Assembly (NCBI GenBank): GCA_030427705.1
Contig: JAUIBR010000058.1
Location: forward strand, 1 to 38,658
DNA length: 38,658 bases
Reading direction: 5' to 3'
Source of the DNA: a bacterium
Lineage (GTDB): Bacteria; Myxococcota_A; Bradymonadia; Bradymonadales; Bradymonadaceae
Of the stretch, positions 7,932 to 16,378 are shown piece after piece (the stretch's first letter is position 1; each line of letters starts with the position of its first letter). The notes under the pieces are model-generated. The model had not been told where the DNA came from and did not search any database. It worked only from the letters and a program-made list of their open reading frames with translations. The translations under genes were made by a program, and so were the position numbers.

Positions 7932-8714
7932 TCAACTCCGAGTCCAATTGGCTTCGCGTCGGTCGATGAAAGCGCTCATACCTTCGCGTTGGTCGTTGGT
8001 GCCGAACAATCCTCCGAACGCCCTCTGTTCAGCCTCGATGCCTTTGGCCAATGGAAGGTCTTGTCCGTCCAGCAGCGCACGCTTAGCGGCGCGCGTGGCC
8101 AGTGGCCCGTGACTTGCGATCGTGTTGACGACCTCTTCGATCTTGCTTTGGAACTCGTCGATAGGAAACACATCCAGCACGAGGCCAATCCGTTTAGCTT
8201 CATCGGCACGAATTTGTTTACCCGTCAGCACTAGTTCCCTTGCCTGGTGCCAACCAATCATCCGGCCGAGGCGTTGCGTACCGCCCCAACCGGGAATGAC
8301 CGAAAGTGACACCTCAGGGAGTCCGAGCTTGGCTTTGTCCGACGCGTATAGCAGGTCGCACGACAGCGCGAGCTCGAGCCCGCCACCAAGGGCAAAACCG
8401 TTGATCGCTCCCACCACCACACAGGGTAGGTCAGAGATGGCTTGAAACGCCTCGTGACCAAGCACCGAAAACGCCTGGGCTTCTTCGGAGGAGTAGTCGA
8501 CCATCGCCTTGATATCCGCACCCGCAACGAATGCTCTACCTTCGCCGGTGAGCACGACCACATCGAGTCCATCGTCGGTGGCGAGGTGCTTTGCGACGTC
8601 CCGAAGCTCTTCCAAAACGGTGCGATTCAGTGCGTTCAACGCGTCCGGTCGATTCACCGTAATCCAAGCAATATTGTCGGCAGGACGGTCTAGTTTAAGA
8701 GTCTCGAATTCCAT
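7932..8714 (-). CDS. Enoyl-CoA hydratase (crotonase family)
   Basis: A 260-residue crotonase-fold enzyme predicted to hydrate trans-2-enoyl-CoA to 3-hydroxyacyl-CoA. The oxyanion-hole segments AFVAGADIKAM and GFALGGGLELALSCD are intact. Both catalytic glutamates of true hydratases are present, one in GGGLELAL and one in GLPEVSLSVIPGWGGTQR. I chose the ATG at 8714 because family homology begins there (MEFETLKL) and it lies 1 base after the stop of the upstream dehydrogenase. An upstream in-frame extension to 8819 overlaps that gene and has no family resemblance. The order hydroxyacyl-CoA dehydrogenase, hydratase, dehydrogenase matches three consecutive steps of beta-oxidation or its reverse. 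Confidence 0.94.
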   Translation of the reverse strand: MEFETLKLDRPADNIAWITVNRPDALNALNRTVLEELRDVAKHLATDDGLDVVVLTGEGRAFVAGADIKAMVDYSSEEAQAFSVLGHEAFQAISDLPCVVVGAINGFALGGGLELALSCDLLYASDKAKLGLPEVSLSVIPGWGGTQRLGRMIGWHQARELVLTGKQIRADEAKRIGLVLDVFPIDEFQSKIEEVVNTIASHGPLATRAAKRALLDGQDLPLAKGIEAEQRAFGGLFGTNDQREGMSAFIDRREANWTRS

Positions 8715-8715
8715 C

Positions 8716-9573
8716 TTACTTCTCGTAGTTGTAGAAACCGCGACCAGCTTTACGTCCCATCCAACCGGCATCGACGTACTTACGAAGCAGTGGGCAAGCG
8801 CGATACTTGGTGTCGCCAAGGCCGTCGTGGAGGACGTCCATGATGGCGAGGCACGTGTCCAAACCGATGAAGTCGGCGAGGGTCAACGGGCCCATTGGCT
8901 GGTTCGTTCCCAACTTCATGGCTGCGTCGATGTCTTCGACTGAACCCACGCCTTCCATGAGCGCGTAGACCGCTTCGTTGATCATCGGCATCAAGATGCG
9001 GTTGACGATGAATCCAGGGTAGTCCTGCGCCAAAACCGTGGTCTTGCCCATTTTCTCGGATGCGGCATTCACCGCAGCGTACGTTTCGTCAGACGTGGCA
9101 AGGCCGCGAATGATCTCCACAAGCTTCATGATTGGAACTGGATTCATGAAGTGCATGCCGATGACCTTCTCAGGTCGGGTCGTGAATGCGCCGATCTTGG
9201 TGATTGAGATACTGGACGTGTTGCTCGCGAGGATCGCGTGTTCCGGCGCGGCCGCATCCAATGTCTTGAACACCTTTTCTTTCACGCCCAGATTCTCGAC
9301 GACAGCTTCGACCACGAGGTCGACCTGCGCTGCGTCTTCAAGCGAAGTCGAAGTCGCGATGCGCGAAAGCGCGGCGTCGCGAAGGTCAGCTGAGATGCGC
9401 TCTTTCTCGACGAGCTTGTTCAACGAGCGCTGGATGGTCGAAAGACCCTTCTCAAGCGCTGCTTCGTTGATATCACTCATAATCACGTCGTAACCCGCAA
9501 CTGCGGCGACCTGAGCGATGCCATTGCCCATCTGACCGGCACCAACCACACCAATTTTGGAAATTTCAGACAC
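8716..9573 (-). CDS. 3-hydroxyacyl-CoA (3-hydroxybutyryl-CoA) dehydrogenase
   Basis: A 285-residue NAD(P)-dependent dehydrogenase that interconverts 3-hydroxyacyl-CoA and 3-oxoacyl-CoA. The N-terminal Rossmann motif is GVVGAGQMGNGIAQ; the catalytic His lies in HFMNPVPIMKLVEI, followed by the family segments QDYPGFIVNRILMPM and PLTLADFIGLD. Its length matches monofunctional Hbd/PaaH proteins. I chose the GTG at 9573, preceded by ACGGAG at suitable spacing; a longer reading to 9636 would run into the region upstream of the divergent kinase. It is the first gene of a four-gene minus-strand operon that contains no thiolase and no electron-transfer flavoprotein, so those must be encoded elsewhere. 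Confidence 0.93.
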   Translation of the reverse strand: MSEISKIGVVGAGQMGNGIAQVAAVAGYDVIMSDINEAALEKGLSTIQRSLNKLVEKERISADLRDAALSRIATSTSLEDAAQVDLVVEAVVENLGVKEKVFKTLDAAAPEHAILASNTSSISITKIGAFTTRPEKVIGMHFMNPVPIMKLVEIIRGLATSDETYAAVNAASEKMGKTTVLAQDYPGFIVNRILMPMINEAVYALMEGVGSVEDIDAAMKLGTNQPMGPLTLADFIGLDTCLAIMDVLHDGLGDTKYRACPLLRKYVDAGWMGRKAGRGFYNYEK

Positions 9574-9709
9574 TGGGGACTCCGTAGGAAAAAAGTCTGT
9601 CGCGATTGGACTATCAGACCCGCAATTGGGCGTCAAAGCGGTATGGCGTGGTTGCGAAAACTACTCGCCCGGATGTAGCATGGGGCAACACTTCTCAAGC
9701 ACCGATCTC

Positions 9710-11071
9710 ATGGCGATATGTCCACACTGCCAAACGCGGACAGACGATGCGCTCACGCTCTGTCCGACGGGCGATGGTTACTACACCATCGAGGAAGACG
9801 AGTACCAATCGCACTCTGAAGAGGGTCTATTGGGTCAGGCAGTTGGTGGTCGTTTTGTGGTCACGGGCATGTTGGGCCAGGGTTCGATGGCGCGCGTGTT
9901 CCGAGCCCACCAAATCAACGTCGAGCGCGATGTTGCCTTAAAAGTGTTTGAGGCGAAGCGATTCGCTGATCAGGTCTCGTCAACAAACAGTGAGGAAGCG
10001 CTCGAACACGCACGCGAGCGCTTCTCGCAAGAGGCCAAGGTCCTGGCGAAGGTTTCGCACCCAAATTGCGTGACGCTCTATGATTACGGGGTCGACGACA
10101 GTGGTGGCTATATCTACATCGCCATGGAGTACGTCTCCGGCATGTCTTTGCGGAAAGCAATTACTCGCGGGCTGAAAGCTGATGCAATCGTTGAGATTAG
10201 CCAGCAAATCCTGCTCGCGCTGCGAGAGGCACACGCTTTGGGCATCGTTCACCGCGACCTAAAGCCTGAGAATATCATCCTGACGCTACGGTTTGCGACC
10301 GAGGAACAGCTGGTCAAGGTGGTCGACTTCGGTATCGCAAAGATGTTGGGTCCGCAGGACTACTCGCGCACAAAGGTCGGAACGCTTTTTGGAACACCCG
10401 CCTACATGTCGCCCGAGCAATGTCGCGGCGAGACCTCAACGGTGGGGCCTCACTCGGATATCTACTCGTTGGGTTGTATTCTGTACGAGATGATCAGTGG
10501 GCATCTCCCATTCGAGGAGCGCTCGCCGCAAGCAATGGTAGCGGCGCACACGACGAAACCGGTGCCGCCACTCGCACCGCGACCAGGGCTTCAACTCCCG
10601 GCCGGATTCGTCGATTTTGTGATGAAGTGCGTGCGCAAAGAGCCAGAACAGCGTTGGGAGAATGGGCAGGCCGCATTGGTCGCATTGAATGAGATGCTGA
10701 CACCTAACAATCCAGTTAGCACAGCCGAGTTCATGCGAATCCGAGCGTCCGCCAGCAATATTGCGCCGTCATCCAAGGTGGTTGTCCCGCAGAATCAGAT
10801 TCGAGGGGAAGAGCTCAATCCGCCCACGCAAGATATGCCTGCGCCACAACTGCCGCAGTCGCGTGTCACACAACGTTCTGCAGATCTTTCAGGCGAGAAC
10901 ATCTTTGAGACGCACTCTGGGAAGAACGCCAAAAAGCAAAAATCCGCGGCGGCTGCCACGGATTCTACGAGTCGAGGAATGACCGCGATGGCGCTATTCG
11001 GACTGATCCTCGCTATCGCCTTCGTCGCGATTCTGTTCTTCTACATCTACAAGACCATCATGGGGACCTAG
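9710..11071 (+). CDS. Membrane-anchored Ser/Thr protein kinase with N-terminal zinc-ribbon-like motif
   Basis: A 453-residue Hanks-type kinase. It opens with a Cys-rich segment, CPHCQTRTDD then CPTGDG, typical of the half zinc ribbon before many myxobacterial kinases. The kinase domain spans about residues 40-325: glycine loop GMLGQGSMARVF, Lys in VALKVF, catalytic loop HRDLKPEN, DFGIAK, and activation segment GTPAYMSPEQ. All invariant residues are present. A variable low-complexity linker leads to one C-terminal membrane helix (LFGLILAIAFVAILFFYIY), so the kinase faces the cytoplasm with almost nothing outside. The ATG at 9710 places the Cys motif at the very start; an ATG at 9680 is the alternative. 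The 3' end overlaps the convergent gene by 78 bases. Confidence 0.92.
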   Translation: MAICPHCQTRTDDALTLCPTGDGYYTIEEDEYQSHSEEGLLGQAVGGRFVVTGMLGQGSMARVFRAHQINVERDVALKVFEAKRFADQVSSTNSEEALEHARERFSQEAKVLAKVSHPNCVTLYDYGVDDSGGYIYIAMEYVSGMSLRKAITRGLKADAIVEISQQILLALREAHALGIVHRDLKPENIILTLRFATEEQLVKVVDFGIAKMLGPQDYSRTKVGTLFGTPAYMSPEQCRGETSTVGPHSDIYSLGCILYEMISGHLPFEERSPQAMVAAHTTKPVPPLAPRPGLQLPAGFVDFVMKCVRKEPEQRWENGQAALVALNEMLTPNNPVSTAEFMRIRASASNIAPSSKVVVPQNQIRGEELNPPTQDMPAPQLPQSRVTQRSADLSGENIFETHSGKNAKKQKSAAAATDSTSRGMTAMALFGLILAIAFVAILFFYIYKTIMGT

Positions 11072-11869
11072 CCCAGCAGACGCTAGATGCTCCAAACTAG
11101 CCTCAAAGGCTTCGCCTGAGACCATGATTTCAAGCGGATTTGAGTTGATTCCAGCTGGCCCCAAAATCTGTTTCATCCGGCGGCCACGAACAAATACATC
11201 GATATTCTTCGATTCCAGCACCGCGACAATCAGAGGCACATTGTAGAGGCGGTTCATGCGTGCCACAGCGACGTAAAACCCTTTTTCTCTGCGAAAATCC
11301 ATCTCGTCGCCGAGATCCATTAACAAGGCGACGCCCAAGCAGATAGCCATGACCGAGAACAGCACGTGTTCACCTGGGGTCACCAAAATGACCACCAACA
11401 TGCCGTATCCCCAGACGATGGAGTTGGCGACCGACCGGCGATACCGCTTCGTAAATGCGTAGTCGCCGGCAGGTCCGGCGACTCGCCGCCATCCTTCGCG
11501 CATCTTGGCAGGAGGGAATACCGAACGCCCCAACAGCAAAGTCATGACGAAGAATGTCGCAGATGCGATTAACGACGATTTTGAAAAATCCATCGTCACA
11601 TCGTGAATCCCTGCAACGGCAAGTCCTGTGCGCAGGATTGCAAACGCAGCCACGATAGGAATCAAGCCAGCGACCGGGGAGGGCACCCAGAGTCTCGATG
11701 CCACACTACCTTGGCGATGTGCGCCTGGACGTGACCCTAGAATCGCAGCGGCAGCGATGACGATCGACACGGTCGCGATAAGCGTGTTTTGCACAGACAT
11801 AACAGCGACCGGAGCCGCGATTAGTACCATGCCAATGAAAAGCGAAATCCTATTGATTGGAAACTGCAC
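10994..11869 (-). CDS. Multi-pass membrane protein of unknown function with cytosolic C-terminal domain
   Basis: About 291 residues. At least five or six hydrophobic segments lie in the first 190 residues (for example IGMVLIAAPVAVMSV, LIATVSIVIAAAAIL, LIASATFFVMTLLLG, VLFSVMAICLGVALLM). A soluble C-terminal part of about 95 residues includes VPLIVAVLESKNIDVFVRGRRM and resembles a small alpha/beta signalling or DUF2007-like fold; that resemblance is weak. The protein ends in a very acidic tail encoded opposite the kinase membrane helix. I chose the GTG at 11869, with GAGG six bases upstream; TTG 11872 and ATG 11830 are alternatives. It overlaps the upstream phosphatase gene by 20 bases, so it is the last gene of a three-gene operon. 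Confidence 0.75.
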   Translation of the reverse strand: MQFPINRISLFIGMVLIAAPVAVMSVQNTLIATVSIVIAAAAILGSRPGAHRQGSVASRLWVPSPVAGLIPIVAAFAILRTGLAVAGIHDVTMDFSKSSLIASATFFVMTLLLGRSVFPPAKMREGWRRVAGPAGDYAFTKRYRRSVANSIVWGYGMLVVILVTPGEHVLFSVMAICLGVALLMDLGDEMDFRREKGFYVAVARMNRLYNVPLIVAVLESKNIDVFVRGRRMKQILGPAGINSNPLEIMVSGEAFEASLEHLASAGLGPHDGLVDVEEQNRDEGDSEDQSE

Positions 11870-12317
11870 CAAAGACCTCGTCGAGCCATTCCTGCACGCA
11901 GTCTATCAAAAGGTCGCGGCATGCACGAAACGCCTCCAGATCTTTGCCTACTGGGTCGTCGATCTGGGTGAGGCCTTCAGAATTGTACTCCCACATCCGC
12001 CGAATTTTGGGCTGCAACGCCGGTTCTGCATCGAGGAGTGCTTTTTCATGTGTCGGAGCCATGATGACAATGTGATCGGCCATCTTGAGAAGTCCCACCA
12101 CCGCGCCCTGCGAATAGTGTGAGGAGATGTCGATTTCGATCTCCTTCATCGCAGCAACCGCATTTGAGGCAGCCGGCCGGCCGTTAATATTCAGCGTGCC
12201 ACAAGAGATAATCGCTGCGGACTCCCCGCGTTCTTCGATGAAATGTTTGGCCAGTCCCGCGGCCATCGGGGAACGGCAGATATTTCCACTGCAAACGAAC
12301 ACGGCTCGAACAGTCAT
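11850..12317 (-). CDS. Low-molecular-weight protein-tyrosine-phosphatase family protein
   Basis: A 155-residue protein matching the family length. The N-terminus carries the phosphate-binding loop CSGNICRSP, with nucleophilic Cys and the Arg of the C-x5-R signature. The general-acid aspartate sits in IDDPVGKDLEAF near residue 118. These residues are shared with arsenate reductases of the same fold, so the substrate may be phosphotyrosine, another small phosphate ester or arsenate. No arsenic genes are nearby, while two protein kinases flank the operon, which favours a protein phosphatase role by inference. The start codon overlaps the upstream PLP enzyme stop by four bases and its end overlaps the membrane protein gene. 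Confidence 0.92.
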   Translation of the reverse strand: MTVRAVFVCSGNICRSPMAAGLAKHFIEERGESAAIISCGTLNINGRPAASNAVAAMKEIEIDISSHYSQGAVVGLLKMADHIVIMAPTHEKALLDAEPALQPKIRRMWEYNSEGLTQIDDPVGKDLEAFRACRDLLIDCVQEWLDEVFGAVSNQ

Positions 12318-13354
12318 GAAGGCTCCAGGAACTGGGCATAGGCGTCAGGAAGCCGAGAGACATCGCCAGCCTCGATCATTGCCGTCAGATCGACGCCGCT
12401 CAATGTGTGCCAATACAACGTGCTGCCATCGCCCTGATAGTTCAAGAGCCCCGCGAGCGTTTTGCCGGTGTAGGTCGGCTCAAGATACAAACCATCCTTG
12501 GCGGCGAGGCTTATCGCGTCGCGTCCGGCTGCGGTGGGAACGCCGTAACCCGCTCCATACTGTGTCTCGTCAAAATGAAAATCGTCGGGGCCGAAGGTGT
12601 CTATCTCCCAGCCGAGCCGGTCGCGAATCATATCGCCTGCGTCATTCGCCAAACGCGCGGCCGCAGCAGGGTTGGAGATCGACCGCTCCACGACACGGAT
12701 ACCCAAAATCTTCGTTGGCCACCCAGCGATCCGCAGGCCCAAGGTTAGGCCCGCCAGCGTCCCGCAGGTGCCCGCCGCCACAACAATCGTGTCAAAAGGC
12801 GTCTCAACCTGTTCGGCGAGCTCGAGCCCCGCTTGCACATAGCCCAGCGCACCAACCGCCGACGAACCGCCAGCAGGAATGAAGTAGTAGTCGGGCCGAG
12901 CGTTTCGCCACTCTTTCAGACGCGCACGAAAGTCCTGTTTCGCCAGGCCATCATCAAACCCTGCCAAGGTTAGATCTGGATCCAACGACGAAATCGCAAG
13001 CAGGTTGTGCCGCACGTGGTCTGTGACTGGTTGGGGGAAATGCAAAGCCGCATATCCTAGTCCTGAGGCTTTTGCATGAATTGCCGTCGCCAGACAGTGA
13101 TTGGAGCCAATCGCTCCGACCGTGCAGACCTTCGTGAATCCGCGCTTCTTGCAGTCACCGAAGAGGTAATCGATTTTGCGGACCTTGTTTCCCGCGTACA
13201 ACGTGCCGGTCTGGTCGTCCCGTTTGACCCACACATCACGACCGAACGCGTCCGTGACGTGTTCGAGCCGTTCCACGGGCGTCGGGAGCACGGTGTAAGT
13301 CTCCGTGTCGAACGCTTCGCGAAATGTCTGGACTTTGCTCATGGGTGCTTTCAT
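12314..13354 (-). CDS. PLP-dependent ACC deaminase / D-cysteine desulfhydrase family protein
   Basis: A 346-residue fold-type II PLP enzyme. The PLP-binding lysine is expected in AGNKVRKIDYL (near residue 60). It is followed by the family pattern GAIGSNHCLATA, where the Ser/Asn interact with substrate carboxylate, and by the phosphate-binding glycine loop VAAGTCGTLAGLTLG. Family members cleave 1-aminocyclopropane-1-carboxylate or D-cysteine; the sequence alone does not settle which. An internal ATG at 13342 (MSKVQTF) is an alternative start. It is the first of three overlapping minus-strand genes and is separated by only about 17-65 bases from a divergent small gene. Confidence 0.9.
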   Translation of the reverse strand: MKAPMSKVQTFREAFDTETYTVLPTPVERLEHVTDAFGRDVWVKRDDQTGTLYAGNKVRKIDYLFGDCKKRGFTKVCTVGAIGSNHCLATAIHAKASGLGYAALHFPQPVTDHVRHNLLAISSLDPDLTLAGFDDGLAKQDFRARLKEWRNARPDYYFIPAGGSSAVGALGYVQAGLELAEQVETPFDTIVVAAGTCGTLAGLTLGLRIAGWPTKILGIRVVERSISNPAAAARLANDAGDMIRDRLGWEIDTFGPDDFHFDETQYGAGYGVPTAAGRDAISLAAKDGLYLEPTYTGKTLAGLLNYQGDGSTLYWHTLSGVDLTAMIEAGDVSRLPDAYAQFLEPS

Positions 13355-13371
13355 TGCGGGTTAGGAATAGA

Positions 13372-13725
13372 ATGGCGACGTCCGAAGATATACCAAGGAC
13401 GTTCGAACCGGGAGTGATGATGGGACGAAAACAACGATATGACAGCGCCACAAAGTCCGTGTGGGTTTTGTGCGATACAGATGGCGACACATTGGTACCC
13501 AATGATGAATTGCGCACCTGGGTGGCAGCGCTGAAGAGCGGCAAGACATCTGACGGCAAGGATCTAAGCGCTGTTAACTACGTGTTTAGCGACCGAGAGA
13601 GCGCCGAATACAACCAGCAACCCCTGGGGTTTTCGAATATTGGGACGTATGTTGGCTCACTCGACAGCCCAGTCAGCCTTGGAGACGCCCCATCATTTGA
13701 TACGAAAGAAGACTTCGGTGTCTGA
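13372..13725 (+). CDS. Small acidic protein of unknown function with an EF-hand-like loop
   Basis: A 117-residue product I cannot assign. The ATG at 13372 has AGGA five bases upstream; ATGs at 13417 and 13420, with GGGAG nearby, are alternatives that would give about 100 residues. The segment DTDGDTLVPNDE has acidic residues at positions 1, 3, 5 and 12 and a hydrophobic residue at 8, as in calcium-binding EF-hand loops, although position 6 is Thr rather than Gly. No signal peptide or membrane segment is visible. It fills the whole space between the PLP enzyme start and the convergent kinase end (3 bases apart), which supports it being a real gene. Confidence 0.65.
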   Translation: MATSEDIPRTFEPGVMMGRKQRYDSATKSVWVLCDTDGDTLVPNDELRTWVAALKSGKTSDGKDLSAVNYVFSDRESAEYNQQPLGFSNIGTYVGSLDSPVSLGDAPSFDTKEDFGV

Positions 13726-13728
13726 CGG

Positions 13729-15315
13729 CTAGAAGATAAACATCGCCATCACGAAGCCGAACAAAATCATGCCGGCCACGCCCAGGATAATAAACGGCAA
13801 GATTGCCGCACGCTTCTCTGGGCTTTCTAGAACTTCTGAAAACACTGAACGGGCGGTGGGCCGCACACGCTCCGAGGTGGTTCCGTCAAATTCTTTGGGC
13901 AGCCACGCATTAGGGACTTCTGAGGGCACGCTTGGGGTAAATCCAGGCGGCACAGAACCGTAGAGGTTCGGCTGCGGCCCTGACGGAGTGCGTTGAGCTT
14001 GGACCAACGGGCTCACCTCGGCCTGAGGCTGCAGTCCGCTCTTATGCTGCAGACCTTTAACCATGCCCGCATCCATTTGGGCGGTCATTGGTGTCGTATA
14101 CTCGTCTGGATTATCGCCGTTGAAGAGTTCCGTCTTCTCATCATCGAACTCACCTTCAAGCGAATCCGCGGCTGTCTTCATGTTCGCGGTTCGGTCGGCA
14201 GTATCGATTTCGTCGGTGCTATCAGCCTTTGTGGGCGCCAAGATCGCCCGATCTTTGAGCGAAGCCAGGTCTGTAGTCTCGACGACATCGGCTGTCGCGA
14301 GCGGTTCCGTGATGACGTCCTGCACACCGCTGCGTTTGGTCTGACTACGTGTCAACGTCACCATTGAAGCCTGGTAGGGCGCATCATCGGGGTAGATTTC
14401 AGCCAAGAACTCCCGAACTCGAGCGCGCGTAAACGATGGGTTCTCTGTCGACAGATAGCTATTTAGAGCCGCCTCGAAGTCCTCCGCCGTTGCAAAGCGT
14501 TCGTGTCGGCGGCGTTTGAGCGCAGTCATAATGATGCGCTCAAAGTGTTCGTTAATCTCGGGCCGCAGCTCGGATGGGGGCGTAAACTTCGCCTCTCGCA
14601 TCTTCACCAACATGTTGCGCATATCTGGATCGTCATCGTACGCCATGGACGATGTGGCCATCTCGTACAGACACAATCCCGCGCTAAAGAGGTCGGAGCG
14701 ACCGTCGAGCTTTTCGCCCCAGGCCTGCTCAGGGCTCATATACCTGAACTTTCCTTTGATGACGCCGGCTTGGGTTTCGGGTCGCGCCGCCAAAGCAGCT
14801 TTTGCCACCCCGAAATCCACAATTTTCACCTCTCCGTCCCAGCTGACCAGAACGTTCTGCGGCGAGATATCGCGATGCACCAGGTTAAGCGGCTTTCCTG
14901 TGCTTTCATGCGCTTTCGTATGGGCATAGAAGAGGCCCGCGGCCATCTCACGCCCAATAAAAGCGCATACATCCAAGGGGACAGAGATGTCCGCGTCGTA
15001 GGCCTGGTTCAATATCTGGTGCAGGTCACGGCCACGCACATACTCCATAACGATGAAGTAGGTGTCATCGTGAACGCCGAGGTCGATAACTTGTGCAATA
15101 TTGGTGTGTGTCAGTTGCGCGGTAAGCTTGGCCTCATCGACCAACATGCGCATAAACTCTTCGTCATCGCCGTGTTTGGGATGGATGAGTTTGAGCACGT
15201 ACTCCTTCTCAAACCCGTACGGACTTTGGGCACGTGCAACGTAGATCTCTGCCATCCCGCCGACAGCGAGCTTCTCTACAAGTTGGTAGCGTCCTAGCGT
15301 TTTTGGCGCCGACAT
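13729..15315 (-). CDS. Membrane-anchored Ser/Thr protein kinase (HRDISPQN type)
   Basis: A 528-residue Hanks-type kinase. The kinase domain fills about residues 8-280: glycine loop LAVGGMAEIYVA, ATP-binding Lys42 in EYVLKLIHP, catalytic loop HRDISPQNVLV, DFGVAKAA and activation segment KGKFRYMSPEQAWG. The catalytic loop variant HRDISPQN is common among myxobacterial kinases and keeps the essential Asp and Asn. A long Asp/Thr-rich, Pro-rich linker (about 300-500) could hold phosphorylation sites. One hydrophobic helix ends the protein (FIILGVAGMILFGFVMAMFIF), so it is a tail-anchored inner-membrane kinase. It stands alone on its transcript; the quinone oxidoreductase upstream ends about 90 bases away. 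Confidence 0.93.
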   Translation of the reverse strand: MSAPKTLGRYQLVEKLAVGGMAEIYVARAQSPYGFEKEYVLKLIHPKHGDDEEFMRMLVDEAKLTAQLTHTNIAQVIDLGVHDDTYFIVMEYVRGRDLHQILNQAYDADISVPLDVCAFIGREMAAGLFYAHTKAHESTGKPLNLVHRDISPQNVLVSWDGEVKIVDFGVAKAALAARPETQAGVIKGKFRYMSPEQAWGEKLDGRSDLFSAGLCLYEMATSSMAYDDDPDMRNMLVKMREAKFTPPSELRPEINEHFERIIMTALKRRRHERFATAEDFEAALNSYLSTENPSFTRARVREFLAEIYPDDAPYQASMVTLTRSQTKRSGVQDVITEPLATADVVETTDLASLKDRAILAPTKADSTDEIDTADRTANMKTAADSLEGEFDDEKTELFNGDNPDEYTTPMTAQMDAGMVKGLQHKSGLQPQAEVSPLVQAQRTPSGPQPNLYGSVPPGFTPSVPSEVPNAWLPKEFDGTTSERVRPTARSVFSEVLESPEKRAAILPFIILGVAGMILFGFVMAMFIF

Positions 15316-15406
15316 AAATTCCGTTCGAAGTATGCTTTCAGCGACTGTACCAAATGATCGGGATACACAGAAGTTTATGCGCCTCTATATGCGGCGGTTT
15401 GCCGCA

Positions 15407-16378
15407 CTATGGAATATTGAGGACGATCTTTCCGACGTTGAGGTTGTCTTTCATGCGTGCGTGGGCCTCGTTCGCGGATTCGATTCCAAACTCAGAATCG
15501 ATGGTCGCAACGATGTCACCTGACATCACGTACGGCCACACGTCACGGGCCAAATCCATGGTGATGGCGATCTTCTCAGCGATGGTCCGGGAGCGAAGTA
15601 CGGACCCGATAACGGACTGCCGCTTCATCAGCAGCTGACGAAGATCCAATTCGCCGTCGGCTCCGCCAAGCAGGCCGATGACGACCAAACGTCCGCCCCG
15701 CGCCAAGACCTTCTGGTTTTTCTCCAGATACGCTCCGCCCACGCAATCCAACACGACATCGACGCCATCGCCATGGGTCTCATCGAGCACGAAATCCACG
15801 AAATCCAGTTTATTGCGGTCGATCGCAGCCGCGCCGAAGTCGCGAATACGTTCGAGTTTAGCTTCGCTGGCGGTGCCGAAAGCCCTGGCACCCAAGATCC
15901 CCAAGATTTGAAGGGCGGCAAGGCCCACACCGGATCCCGCTGCATGCACCAGGACCGACTCGTCTTCGCGCAGGTTGGCCTCCAAGATCAGATTCAAGTA
16001 CGCCGTGTACAGCGCTTCCGGAAGGCTCGCAGCTTCCGCAAACGTCATGAAGCCCGGAATAGGCAGCGCCAACTCGTACGGGGTGGACACGTACTCAGCA
16101 TAGCCGCCGCCCGATAACAAGCTGCAAACGCGGTCGCCGACTGCCCAACCTTCAACTTCCGGACCCACTTCGGCCACGATACCGGCGCATTCCAATCCTA
16201 GGATCGGGCTCGCTTTCTCCGGTACGGGGTAGAGCCCCTTGCGTTGAAGCAAATCTGCGCGATTCAGGGCGGTCGCGTAGTTGCGGATCACGATGTCTTG
16301 CGGTCCGCAGAGCGGACGCGGCGCATGGCCCCATTTCAGAGTTTTCTGGTCGTCGTCTGCAATCTCAATCGCGCGCAT
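15407..16378 (-). CDS. NAD(P)H:quinone oxidoreductase (zeta-crystallin/PIG3 group of the MDR superfamily)
   Basis: A 323-residue medium-chain dehydrogenase/reductase. An N-terminal GroES-like domain contains the PIG3-type pattern ALNRADLLQRKGLYPVP and GLECAGIVAEVG. A Rossmann domain with VHAAGSGVGLAALQ binds the nucleotide, with a second family segment DVVLDCVGG. The usual zinc-ligand cysteines of alcohol dehydrogenases are absent, as in quinone reductases. Its start lies inside the end of the HTTM/carboxylase-like gene (14-base overlap), implying coupled translation. Family members reduce quinones with NADPH. Together with the neighbour this suggests, by inference, supply of a reduced quinone to the membrane enzyme. 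Confidence 0.9.
   Translation of the reverse strand: MRAIEIADDDQKTLKWGHAPRPLCGPQDIVIRNYATALNRADLLQRKGLYPVPEKASPILGLECAGIVAEVGPEVEGWAVGDRVCSLLSGGGYAEYVSTPYELALPIPGFMTFAEAASLPEALYTAYLNLILEANLREDESVLVHAAGSGVGLAALQILGILGARAFGTASEAKLERIRDFGAAAIDRNKLDFVDFVLDETHGDGVDVVLDCVGGAYLEKNQKVLARGGRLVVIGLLGGADGELDLRQLLMKRQSVIGSVLRSRTIAEKIAITMDLARDVWPYVMSGDIVATIDSEFGIESANEAHARMKDNLNVGKIVLNIP

Noticed and set aside
8715-8819. N-terminal extension of the enoyl-CoA hydratase
   Set aside because: The extra 35 residues overlap the upstream dehydrogenase gene and bear no family resemblance; the ATG at 8714 fits better.
15332-15523. 63-codon plus-strand frame between the kinase and the oxidoreductase
   Set aside because: Most of it is antisense to the oxidoreductase C-terminus, and it has no ribosome site or motif.
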